Part shown: in pieces, positions 34,124-44,262 of the stretch
Layout of the letters: each line of letters opens with the position of its first letter
Numbering within the stretch: position 1 is the first letter of the stretch
From: Castanea sativa
Lineage: Eukaryota > Streptophyta > Magnoliopsida > Fagales > Fagaceae
DNA length: 64,000 bases
NCBI RefSeq assembly: GCF_040712315.1
Contig: NC_134013.1
Span: forward strand, 59,711,501-59,775,500
Reading direction: 5' to 3'
The notes under the pieces: model-generated
The model's database searches: none
The model's input: the letters and a program-made list of their open reading frames with translations, nothing else
What the model was told of the DNA's origin: nothing
Translations under genes and position numbers: made by a program

Positions 34124-35466
34124 CATGCTGATTCCCTTGCCACTCTTGCAACCTCCTCGACACAAGGTTTGCCTTGGGTGATCTTAATCGAAGATCTGTA
34201 CAAGTTCACTGAGAGGGAAGAGGAGAGGATCCTCCTTCACCAAATTAGGGTAGGGCCTAGTTGGATGGATTCTATAGTGGTGTTTCTTAAGGATGACATC
34301 CTACTTAAGGAAAAGGAGGAGGCTGATAAAGTACGGAGAAAACCCCTCGGTTCTGGCTATTCGAGGATCAAAAGTTGTACAAATGCTCTTTCTCTGGGTC
34401 GTATTTGTTGTGCATTCATCCTCAAGCAGTGTACCCCCTCCTGGAGGAGTTGCATGAGGGAATCTATGGAAGTCATACAGGGGGTAGGTCATTGTCTCAC
34501 AAGGCCCTAACCCAAGGGTATTGGTGGCCAAATATGCAAAGGGACATGCACGAATACAGGAAGAAGTGCGACCAATGTCAAAGGTACGCCTCAAAAATCC
34601 ATTAGCCAAGAGGTGTCCTTAATCCCTTATCCAGCCCTTGGCCCTTTGCTTAGTAGGGCTTAGACATCGTGGGGCCCTTCCCCAAGGCTGCAGGAAATAG
34701 GAGATGGCTACTGATAGACACTGATTACTTTACCAAATGGGTTGAAGTTGAGCCCCTGTTAAACATTAGGGATGTGGGCGCCAAGAGATTTGTATAGAAA
34801 AACATTGTTACTTGGTCTGGGATCCCTCACACCCTCATCTCGGACAATGGTCTTCAATTCGATAATAAAACGTTTAGAAGATATTGTAAGGAGTTAGGTA
34901 TCACCAATAGGTGCTCGACCCTAGCTTATCCCCAAAGAAATGGCCAGGTTAAGCCTGTCAATAAAGTTATAGTGAGTGGACTTAAGAAGAGGTTGGATAA
35001 TTTAAATGGCAGGTGGGTAAAGGAGCTACCACATGTCCTCTGGACATATTGGACCACCCCTTGAAGGTCCACAGGGGAAACCCCCTTCTTAATTACTTAC
35101 AGGGCTAAGGCTATGATTCCTTTGGAGACTAGATTCCTAACATTGAGGACAAGCTTGTTCACTCCAAACAGCAATGACAACCTACTAGAAAAAAGCTTGG
35201 ATCTGATTGAGGAGCGGAGAGAAAATGCCATGGTCCAGTTAGCATATTATCAGCAAAAGCTTAAGCAAGGTTATGACTCAAATGTGAAGTTATGGCCACT
35301 AGCCCCTAGAGATTTGGTGTTGCAGAAGGTTTTGGGTATGGCCAAGAACCTAGTGTGGGGAAAGTTAGGACCCAATCGGGAAGAGTCATACTGCATCACC
35401 TCGGTGGTTGGGATAGTAGCATACTTCTTAGAAGACTTAGACGGAAAGATTTTTTTACAACCCTAG
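34124..35466 (+). pseudogene. Integrase remnant of a second Tat-like gypsy element
   Basis: The start (SLATLATSSTQGLPWVILIE) matches the end of a Tat second RNase H and the linker to integrase. The zinc segment (LEELHEGIYGSHTGGRSLSH, KKCDQCQRYASKIH), core (GLDIVGPFPKAAGNRRWLLI, DYFTKWVEVEPL, ISDNGLQFDNKTF) and C-terminal part (GKLGPNREESYCITSV) are all readable with several stops and frame changes. Gag, protease and RT are absent, so the element is truncated at its 5' side near 34100. It is more decayed than the element at 13625-22075. Confidence 0.85.
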
Positions 35467-35561
35467 AATGTAAATAACTTGCGAAGGTACTCCTATTAAT
35501 GAAAGGCAGCTCTACCATGATTCTATTTATAACATTGTGTGTTGAGTTCATTACTTGTGCG

Positions 35562-35760
35562 AATATTAAATAGAACCTTGGTCATGCCTAGCTCCTTGGA
35601 CCACATACCTTGGGTAAATTAATACTTCTTATTATTCCTCTAAGTGTTAAATAGAACTTTGGCTATGCCTGGCCCCTTAGACCACATGCCTTGGGTGAAT
35701 TAACACTATCCACTACTTATGTGAACCCTCAGATTACCTGCCCTGAGGAAATTAATACTT
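35562..35760 (+). repeat. Degenerate tandem repeat in the 3' region of the second Tat-like element
   Basis: A unit of about 83 bp with TTAAATAGAAC-TTGG, ATGCCT, CCTT-GACCACAT and CCTTGGGT-AATTAA occurs at about 35564 and 35647, and a diverged third piece follows to about 35760. Its place after integrase is the same as that of the 67-bp array in the other Tat element, but the sequence is unrelated. Confidence 0.65.
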
Positions 35761-36188
35761 AGTAAATCTACCAAGGGTGGAACCCCAGCCTATGCATCAT
35801 CACATAAAAACAAGGACCTAGCATGGGCCTTAGCAAAGCTACTCTAAGGATACCTTAAGGTGCTTTTAAGATAAGGTACTCATACCCTACTAAGTATTCT
35901 GCTTGCTTTTGAGGACTTAGGCCTCCCATTTTTATTACGCAGTTTTCAGTATTAACATTTAGCTATTCTTTCTTATCATTTACATGATGCTACTCTGTCT
36001 GAGTGAACCATAAATCATCAACACTAATCGTTGTTGAAACAAGGGTATTCACACTTAAAGGCAGCACTAACCTGAAGCCTCGGCAAAGGGGGAAGTGAAA
36101 AATATAGTTAATCAAATATAAATATCGCGAACAAAAAGAGATTATCTCATAATATAAGTCAAAGTCTTTTCATTACATAAAGGAATAA

Positions 36189-38881
36189 TTACATTACGAA
36201 TAGAGGTAGATTATCAAGAAGAAAGAAAATTACAAAAAAAGGAAAGTAAAACAAAATAATTATAATTACAATAAAAAAAGAAGAAAAGAAAGGGATCATA
36301 TAACTATATCTTGGCTTTGGGAGAAGGATCTTCCTTGGACTTACCTCTGCATCCTTGGCTTTGGGAGGGGAATCTTCCTTGGACTTAGCCTTAGCATCCT
36401 TGATCTTGGGAGCAACCTCCTTGAGCTTGAGGGCAGCCTCTAGACCCTTGACCTCTGGCAAGGACTCAGCTTTCTTGCCCTTGCCCTTCTCTTCTGGTCG
36501 AGGACCACCCTGACCAACCCCCTTGCTCTAGGCCATTTCAGCCCCCTAGCCTTGGTCACCAGCTTGTCCAAGCCCTATGAAGACCTTGGGAGGAGGGAGA
36601 GAGCTCTGGGTGGCAGAAGGCTGCTCAGGGGGAATGGGCTCAAAAGCAGTTGGAGGTGGGAGGGTAGCTGGAACCGCACGGATGTCTGGGGCAAACCACA
36701 CGTTCTCAGCCTTCCTCCATTCCGAGGTAGCTGAGACTCCTGCCATATTGAGGGTTTTTGTCCATACCATCTAGCAGTAGTCCCTGCAGACCTCGGTGAG
36801 CTCCTCTGCCAGTGGGATCTCAATCTCTTCTACCTCAAGGTTTTAGGAGGCCTGCGCTGAGGCCTCCGCGGTGTCCTTAATATTCCGAGCTGCTTCCTTG
36901 GCCTTGGCCAGCTCCGCCTTCAGCTCCAGGACTTGCTGCTACACCGTAGCTCGCTCTATTTCATCATAATGGAGCTTCTTGCATTGCTCCTCAGCTTGGT
37001 CTTCAGCATTTTTAAGCCCGGTCTCAGTGCTTCATCTCTCCCTTTCCTCCACTGTCAGCTTTGTAATAAGCTCCTGGATTTTCTACTCAGCTGCACATAG
37101 GGCCTTGTCAGCATCGGCCTGAAGGCTGGCCTCGGCTTTAGCCACATTTCAAGCGTCATTTACCCATTCCTCGGTGGTAAACACCTTCTGGATGGCCTGT
37201 ACAAAGGCGGCAAACAAACACGTTACTCAAAAGAAAGAAAAAGCAGAAAAGGATAACCAAACCGGGTGTCAATAATGATGGCCGAGGAACTTAACAAGGC
37301 AAGATCCCTCTTCAGAGATAAGAAAAGGTCTTGTTACCTCATTTTCTTTAGAGTAATCATGTCCTTAGGCAGAAGGATAGGCTACTCCAGTACTTCGGCC
37401 AGGTAATGGGCATGCCCTTTCTGGAACTCCCTTATGGTGGAGCTTTGGGGAATAGCGGCCCCGTCCAACTCCAGTTGAGGGGCCCAATTGGGGTTGTGGT
37501 GGCGCACCTTAGCCACTTCATGCTCCTCTCGGCTTTCGATAAAAGAAGCCCTCACCTGGCCCTTGGCCGTTTTCTGTACTTAGGCTCCTTATGCCGAACC
37601 AGCTCCCCTTCTTGGTTTCGTCCTTCTCTTTTCTTTTCTTCCATAAGTTGGGTATGGGGAGCACACTACTTGGAGGAGGAGGAGGAGGAGGGGGAAAGCA
37701 GGAAGGGGCTGAGACGCCAAAGCATCTTTAAATGTCTGCCCCTTAGCCCTATCTGCAAGGAGGTCTTTTAAACTCTTCCTCCTGTTTAGGGCCATTTCTT
37801 CCTCTTCCTCCGTGTTGCTATCTATGCATGTGACTACGAAGTCGAAGGTATGAACACCCGACGTTTTATACAACTTGTCCTCTTTGTCCAAGAGGTGGAT
37901 GACAAGCTCTCCCGGCTCCTCTTTTTCTTCCTCAAGTCAGAATTGGTCGATTTCCTCCTCAAGAGATAGACAAGAGGAAGCAGTCTCTTCCCTTGGAGCC
38001 GCTGTTTCTGAGGGAGCACGTTGGGGAGGTTGGACGACTTGCACTACATCTTCTCGAGCTAGAAAGCCTAGCACCATGACGTCTATGTGGTTAAGCAAAG
38101 GATCGCCTACTCAAATTGTGTTGCTAACCTTCTAAAAGGTATTAGATAAAGGCTCAAAATCAAGGATGAGGTGGACAGCCCTTAGTTGCTTGTCTTCGCT
38201 CACGAATACTTCGACCCTTAACACCCTGTTGAGATCATCAACGTTGACAAACCTGATGTTAGGAGCTACGTATCTTTTATCTACAAACACAGCTGAGAAG
38301 CAAAATCACAGTTAGAAAGGTGAACACTTAGGTTTTAAAAAAAGAAGAAGAGAAAAACCGTCAAACTAAGGCACCCCACCTAGCTCCCTCTCCCGAGTTG
38401 GGCAGTGAAGACCGTCATGCCAATCTCTAGAGGCAATTAAATAGTCATCCTTCATGCCCTTGTTAGACTTGGGAAGACACGAGACAAGCCTAACAGCAAA
38501 GGACCTAGACTTGAGGTAATACCCCGCGTCACCGAGCGAATGGCACTTGGACATCTAGACAATGTCATGCCAAGTAAGGTTCAAGTCCATGTGCACATTG
38601 AGAGTGTCCACGCTACCCAATACCCTAAATAGGTTAGGCGCACATTGGTGGGAGCACAGATTATGGGTGAGCAGGTAGTCCCTAGTTAGACTACCCATAG
38701 GAAGTGTCATTCCCCCTTCTATAAAGGCAATCATGAGAATGACCACCTCCCCTTCCTTTTTATCGGAGTGCCACTGCCCCGAAGCACAGTACCATAGGAA
38801 GACTCTAGGTGGAATATGGTATTTTGCCCTAAATCCTTCCATACCGGCAGGAGAATCTACAAGTTGAGTGAATCTACCCAT
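36189..38881 (-). pseudogene. Antisense ORF of the second Tat-like element
   Basis: Read on the minus strand from 38881, a protein begins MGRFTQLVDSPAGMEGFRAK, continues GEVVILMIAFIEGGMTLPMG, LTRDYLLTHNLCSHQCAPNL and NKGMKDDYLIASRDWHDGLH, then after a break a basic segment (MALNRRKSLKDLLADRAKG), a coiled-coil-like segment with stops (about 36850-37200), and a Pro- and Lys-rich C-terminus (VKGLEAALKLKEVAPKIKDA). It lies antisense to integrase between the tandem repeat and the 3' LTR, as in the other Tat element. It is unlike any host gene I know and belongs to the plant retroelement antisense-ORF group. Several stops break it. Confidence 0.65.
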
Positions 38882-39415
38882 CCTAACAGACTAGAGAGAG
38901 AGAAAGACAAAGTAGAAATCTGAGAAAAGGAGGTAAAAAATAGAAGGCTGAGAAGACTGGCCGAGAAGAAAATAGCCTAAAAGTGAAGAACTTACAAAAA
39001 TAAGGGTGAGTAACGCCTCAGGAGCTTCTCAAGGGCAAGATGATTTGGGAAGTCTTGGAAGCTTGAGAGTGTGGGAAGTTTGGAGAGTTCGAAGATCTGT
39101 AAAATGGGGGAAATAAACTCTCTAGGCGCCTTTCATAGGAGGCAGAATTTGGGTGGGAGTTATCCTGCCCAAAATTCGAGGAGAAATGTCAACCATTGGG
39201 TCTTTATCTCACCACTAGATATGGAGAAAAGAGCGCCACTTGGAGCATTTAATGAAGCGTTGCGGACTCCGAAGCGTCAAGCACAGTTACGGGACACGCG
39301 AAACGACATTCCCACACATGGGGGTCAGGGACACATATTAAATTAATTACCTGAAGTCAAAACCCCATTTCTCTCCTCGGATAGGAGGAAACAAATTGGA
39401 ATTTTAAGGGGTTAT

Positions 39416-40130
39416 TGTGGGGTGCAAGAATTCCAAGTAAAATAATCACACCACGTGTCATAGCATAGCCAAGAAGGAAAATTACTATGCTGAGGAGGCC
39501 ACACCCTCGGATTTTATGATCATGTCATCGATACATCATCAAAGGAGGCCTTACTGTACAGAATTAGCTTGGGGAAGGGGGCTAGCACTGATGTGATTGA
39601 AGAGCTAGAGGCTGCCATCATATTTAATGCATCCCACCAAACCTCTTGGCTACATTTATGTGGAGAAGACCCTTGAACAGTGCTATCTTTGTTGCCGCAT
39701 CTCACAGGGGTTAAGGGAAGGTGCCTGATGGGACTAGCACTTAAGTGGTGGTCTGTGTGATCAACAAATAGAAGGCCAAGGTCATCTAAAAGGGTCTAAA
39801 TAAGATAGAAGGTCCCCTAGAGAAAGAGGATCAGAAAAACATCAGAGAAAAACATTGTAGCACAAAGAACTGGAATTGTAAACCGGTCTTATAATGATAT
39901 ATTCAAAATCCATTCTCCTTAGACTTGGCCGAGGAGAATCTTCTTTTACAATATTGTGGTTGCCTCCTACTTTTCCTTGCTTCCTTGTTATTTTTGGTCC
40001 ATAGTGAATGCTATCTAATCCATAGAAACCTAGTTTTATAGCTCATTCTCTACAAATTCATTGTGTTGGGCTATTTAGGCCTGAGTCCTCCAATCGTTTG
40101 GGCTCAGGGAGCCAAGTCTAGCCCTTACAT
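39416..40130 (+). repeat. 3' LTR of the second Tat-like element (right end lost)
   Basis: A purine-rich tract (GGAATTTTAAGGGGTTAT) precedes TGTGGGGTGCAAG. Internal blocks (TGATGGGACTAGCACTTAAGTGGTGG, ATCATCTAAAAGG-type, CTCTACAAATTCATTGT) match the split solo LTR at 50966-62012. Similarity ends at CCCTTACAT near 40130, about 35 bp short of the ACA end, next to a TA microsatellite. Confidence 0.8.
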
Positions 40131-40159
40131 TTGACATTTGACACACTTGATGGGAATGT

Positions 40160-40164
<5 letters not shown>

Positions 40165-40217
<53 letters not shown>
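40165..40217 (+). repeat. (TA)n microsatellite
   Basis: About 26 TA units at the point where the preceding LTR loses homology. Confidence 0.97.
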
Positions 40218-40221
<4 letters not shown>

Positions 40222-40901
40222 AAATATGTTATTTTCCGTTTTTTTATATAGAAGAAACATGTTATTTTCCTAAATCTACGTTAAGTGGCAAATCATTTTT
40301 AGTAGGTTTTTAATAGAAAGAGGGAATAAAGAAAACTAATTTCCAAATTTAGCGTAGGGAAGTGTCACACAAGAAATGCCTTAAATTTATTTGCTTCAGC
40401 CCATAACACTTTTTAGCGTGCTCACCCTAGGTCAATGGTCTGCACATTTTTCTAAATTAAAAAAAAAAAAGACTTACGCATGTTTAACCAACATATAATT
40501 TTAATGGGATTTTAATTGTAGGTAAATTTTGTTCTAAAAAAAAAATACCAGGTAAATTTCCTGCTTAAGGGTTTTTTTTTTTTTTTTTTGGGAGGGGAAT
40601 ATTATTTCTGGTTTGTTTTTCAATATAGTTCTTTCTTTGAGCATAAGGTACAAGAACATGTCCATTTCTTCAAACCGTCCTTGTCAACCAAAAAGCAACG
40701 AGTGTTTGTATTATTTATTTATTTTTATATTTGATGGAAAGAGTGCTTGCATTATTGATCCTATAGTTACTTTCTTTTTTAATTCAACCACTATTTGGCA
40801 AAAAATAAAAAAGAAAAGAAAGTGAAAGTGAAAGCACTTGTTGCATGTTTACCCAAAAAAGAAAAAAAAGAAAGCACTGAACAAAGAAAGCACTTGTTGC
40901 A
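40218..40901. other. 3' flank of the intact receptor kinase gene
   Basis: AT-rich with A and T runs; no ORF of substance. On the minus strand this is the downstream region of the kinase gene and should contain its polyadenylation site. Confidence 0.6.
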
Positions 40902-43616
40902 TTATGGTTCTTCAACTTTCGAGATTTCAGTTACAAACTTCTCAGGTGTGGTATATGGTCCGCACCTACTTAGATCCGGCAATTGCACTTCAATACGTGG
41001 CAAGACATTGTACTCGGAGGCTGCAAAAAAACAACCTAGCTTTGGTGATTTGACCCACTTCAGCCCCACCTTCTCACTTAAAAATCTAAGAAGCTCTTTA
41101 TTTGATGTACTTTTGTTCCAAAATGTTGGACACGATTGCCCCGTCTCACCTTTCTTCCTTGGTCTTGACACCGCCTGATTTTCTCCCAAACGTAGTGGAA
41201 CTTCCTCATTAATCATGACCCCGTGGCCTCCATCATCAGCAATTTCTTGCAACTCCTTTGCAAACTCAAGAGCCCTCAACACTTCAACCATTTTGGGTCT
41301 TTGATCTCTGACTTCACACACACATTTATATGCGATTTTTGCATACATCTTCAAAGACTCTGGTGATATTTGATCAATCAGATGAGGATCAATGATCTTG
41401 TCAAGTGTACCTTCTTCAAAGCACGAATGAGCCCAATATGCCAAACTTTGTTGCTCATCATTTAGGCCCATATCCACGGCTTGCCTAGCACACAGCACCT
41501 CAAACAACACCACCCCAAACCCATAAACATCAGACTTTACAGATAGACGATGAGTATAAAAATACTCTGGATCCATATACCCGAATGTACCCTTCACTTC
41601 AGTGGTGACGTGGCTATGTGACAGTCCTTTAGGGCCCAATCGTGAAAGCCCAAAGTCTGAAACTTTGGGTACCCAATTTTGGTCCAAAAGAATGTTGCTG
41701 GTCTTGACATCGCGGTGTATGATTGCGTGCTCCTCACCTTCATGAAGGTACAATATTCCCCGAGCGGCACCAATGCAAATCTCCAACCTCTGCTTCCATG
41801 ACAATGGAGGATTATCTGTTTTGTAAAGATGATCACGAAGTGCTCCGTGAGCCATTAACTCATATACAATAATTTTGACTCGTTCATCGTTGCAGTAACC
41901 GATCAACGAGACCAGGTGGGGGTGGCGAAGCATTGAAAGCATTTCGACCTCTGTCTGAAATTCGCGAAACCCTTGACTTGAAGTTGGCCGGAAAACCTTG
42001 ATCGCAACAGGGGTATGTTCATGATCGATGTAACCTCTCAATACATAACCACAGCCGCCTTTTCCAATGATAAGGTCCCGGTCAAAGTTGTTTGTGGCAG
42101 TCTTGATTTCTTGGAGAGTAAAGCGACGGCCGACAGCTTGTAGAATTGGCGGTGTTTCACTTTTGGCGGACTTTGTTCTCATCCTTCGCCAGATAATTGT
42201 TAAGCCCAAGAAAAATATGACAGATATAACACCTGCAGTGGCTTCAATGAAGATTACTGATTTTGTGCCGCTCTTGGAATTCTTGTAAGGTAGTGGTTGT
42301 GGGGCAGGTGATTTGAGCGGAGATGGTGAAGGGGAAGCGGAAGGAGGGTGTGGAACTTCAGGATTGGGAGCCGCGAGATTGGCATCAGAGTTATTCAATT
42401 TGAACAACTCGAGACCATTGAGGATAGCATCAGAATAACCAGAGCTTGAATTAGCATTAGGATGAAGCTCTATAAAGAGAGGGGTCTTAACATTACTCTT
42501 TTTATTTGGTATCATCACAACATAGTCCCTATATACCGGAATGCCTTGCCCACCGCTCCAAGTGATAACATCAGCAGAAATCTCCACTGTCTTATTTCTT
42601 ATGGAAATTCGGAACCCTTTGTTACTTCTCTGCTTTACCTCCGGTTGGATTTTGCAGAAGTGGAGTCTCACGAGGTATTTGAACCCCGAGTCCACTGGCA
42701 ATCTCCAGGTAAGATTGTACCGTTTGTTGTCTTCGGATGTTCTTGTAGTTCGGGCGGTCTGATAGACTTCCTTTGGTGCTGTGTAAGGAGGTATGCTTGT
42801 GTAGTTGATCTGAATTGCCCCATTACTAATAGAGTTTACATTTGAAGCAGGAAAGAAGTCGGTGTCATTAAGCCATTTCCGTAAAAGCTTGCCGGAGTCA
42901 TTTATTGGTGAAATGGAGTGCCCACCTACGTTTAGTCGGTAAATCATCTCAAGAGCACTGTTGTTTTGGATATGGAACTGAGAGTTATGGCCGACAAGAC
43001 GTACACCTTTATCCCCAAATTGACTGTAGTAAAGGCTGGTGGGCATCGAGACAATTTCAATCCCATTTATAAATGCGTATGAAGTATTTATAGATGGAGT
43101 GAAGGTTATGTTCAGTGTCTGATTCTGCAGCACATTCACGCAAAATTCTTTGACAAGGGATTTTGATCCTATACTGAAGTTGCTAAGTAGAGTGAAGGGA
43201 CCAGTAGTAACAGTGAAAAAGGCCTTAGACATATCGTAATGATCATGGTATGTAGAAGGGTTAAAGTACAATCTTATGAATTTTTGGCCAGGACTAACAC
43301 GAAATGTGTAGGTGAATTGAGAATGAAAGATTCGAGCGGTTTTGTAAGGGTCATGATCAATGGATGAGCCATGGGGATGGGAGAGTATAGAGGTGTTATT
43401 AGATTGTTCTAAGGAAACAAATTTTGAGTGAATACCTACATCTCCAGTCCACTCTCGGCCATCTGGGTCAGTTGAGATGCCGGAGGAGCCACAGTTAAGC
43501 ATGATATCATTGATGGAGGAGTATGTAGGGGAGGGCTTAGCAGTGACTGAAATTGTTAGGTAACTGAAGAAGGACACTGAGAATAGGTAAACGTAAAATC
43601 TACAAGAGTTTTGCAT
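40902..43616 (-). CDS. Intact CrRLK1L malectin-domain receptor kinase (FERONIA-like)
   Basis: Plasma-membrane receptor Ser/Thr kinase; the family couples cell-wall and RALF-peptide sensing to growth, fertilisation and immunity. ATG at 43616 is the first in frame (TAA lies 21 bases upstream), giving 904 residues without introns, usual for the family. Signal peptide 1-26; malectin-like ectodomain about 36-410 (INDIMLNCGSSG, DGREWTGD, FTYTFRVSPGQKFIRLYF, NLTWRLPVDSGF) with many N-x-S/T sites; Pro/Ser-rich stalk 413-445; transmembrane helix about 453-476; kinase about 516-790 with K540, HRDVKTSN at 634-641, DFG at 654-656 and GYMDPEY. The glycine loop reads GKGGCGYVLRG where GFGYVYKG is usual. 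The C-terminal tail of about 110 residues is long. A TATA-like TTTTATATC lies about 50 bp upstream of the ATG. Ortholog assignment to FERONIA, HERK or ANJEA types is not settled. Confidence 0.93.
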   Translation of the reverse strand: MQNSCRFYVYLFSVSFFSYLTISVTAKPSPTYSSINDIMLNCGSSGISTDPDGREWTGDVGIHSKFVSLEQSNNTSILSHPHGSSIDHDPYKTARIFHSQFTYTFRVSPGQKFIRLYFNPSTYHDHYDMSKAFFTVTTGPFTLLSNFSIGSKSLVKEFCVNVLQNQTLNITFTPSINTSYAFINGIEIVSMPTSLYYSQFGDKGVRLVGHNSQFHIQNNSALEMIYRLNVGGHSISPINDSGKLLRKWLNDTDFFPASNVNSISNGAIQINYTSIPPYTAPKEVYQTARTTRTSEDNKRYNLTWRLPVDSGFKYLVRLHFCKIQPEVKQRSNKGFRISIRNKTVEISADVITWSGGQGIPVYRDYVVMIPNKKSNVKTPLFIELHPNANSSSGYSDAILNGLELFKLNNSDANLAAPNPEVPHPPSASPSPSPLKSPAPQPLPYKNSKSGTKSVIFIEATAGVISVIFFLGLTIIWRRMRTKSAKSETPPILQAVGRRFTLQEIKTATNNFDRDLIIGKGGCGYVLRGYIDHEHTPVAIKVFRPTSSQGFREFQTEVEMLSMLRHPHLVSLIGYCNDERVKIIVYELMAHGALRDHLYKTDNPPLSWKQRLEICIGAARGILYLHEGEEHAIIHRDVKTSNILLDQNWVPKVSDFGLSRLGPKGLSHSHVTTEVKGTFGYMDPEYFYTHRLSVKSDVYGFGVVLFEVLCARQAVDMGLNDEQQSLAYWAHSCFEEGTLDKIIDPHLIDQISPESLKMYAKIAYKCVCEVRDQRPKMVEVLRALEFAKELQEIADDGGHGVMINEEVPLRLGENQAVSRPRKKGETGQSCPTFWNKSTSNKELLRFLSEKVGLKWVKSPKLGCFFAASEYNVLPRIEVQLPDLSRCGPYTTPEKFVTEISKVEEP

Positions 43617-44099
43617 GGTAGACTGTGACAAAACTTAGAAGTGTATGCGAAGCTGCGACTGCGAGCGATATAAAACATGTACATCGGAGTGGAAGTGTAC
43701 AGAGCAATGCGCGGGGAAGCCCGCGTGGATGGTCAAGAGAACCGTGTGGTTTCTTTTTGGATGTAGAGATGGCTACAATTATTCTTTGGAAATGGGAGAT
43801 TGGTGACTCTTGGTCCTCTACGAGAGCCAAAAGGTGGGACTTCTCAGTTGATTAGTAAAAGTATTCGTCAAAAAGCACTCCATGTATAATATTTTTAATT
43901 ATTAGTCAAAAGCACACTAAAATTAAAGTTACAAAGAGTGTGGAAAACTAACCAGCACGTGAAAGAAGTTCTTTATTATTGCCACAAAGACGCTGGAGTT
44001 GATCTTTAAACCTTAGAGCAATAATGCAAATAACAAAACAAAGAGTTGGGTTGTTGTTGGCATAGTAACAATTTAAATTTTACGTGTTAGTCTCGTATA

Positions 44100-44262
44100 A
44101 ATATTTTTTTGAGAGAGTTTTAACCAATGTTGTTTCTTGTTATGATAGTTTTTTATCATTAGATTAAGACACCAACCAGTTTTTAGTTTTAGCGGGGGAT
44201 TGAACACCTAATTTCTTATTCAATTATTTGAAATTATACCAGTTAAGTTAACTGGAACCCAC
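44100..44262 (-). repeat. SINE-like repeat with Pol III boxes
   Basis: On the minus strand the copy starts GGGTTCCAGTTAACTTAACTGG (A-box-like), then AATAAGAAATTAGGTGTTCAATCCC (B-box-like), continues CTAAAAACTGGTTGGTGTCT and TAATGATAAAAAACTATCA, and ends AAAACTCTCTCAAAAAAAT. Box spacing and the A-rich tail fit a tRNA-derived SINE. It is the best-preserved of the three related copies seen (also 3597 and 33208). Confidence 0.55.

Noticed and set aside
36546..36823. Overlapping short ORFs on both strands as host genes
   Set aside because: They lie in the decayed antisense retroelement protein, and the plus-strand frames have no domain.
40795..41178. Plus-strand ORF overlapping the 3' end of the intact kinase
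   Set aside because: Antisense shadow of the kinase C-terminal coding sequence.
43617..43631. Upstream start of the intact kinase at codon TTG (43631)
   Set aside because: TTG is not a normal plant start, and an in-frame TAA lies just upstream at 43635-43637. ATG at 43616 directly precedes the signal peptide.
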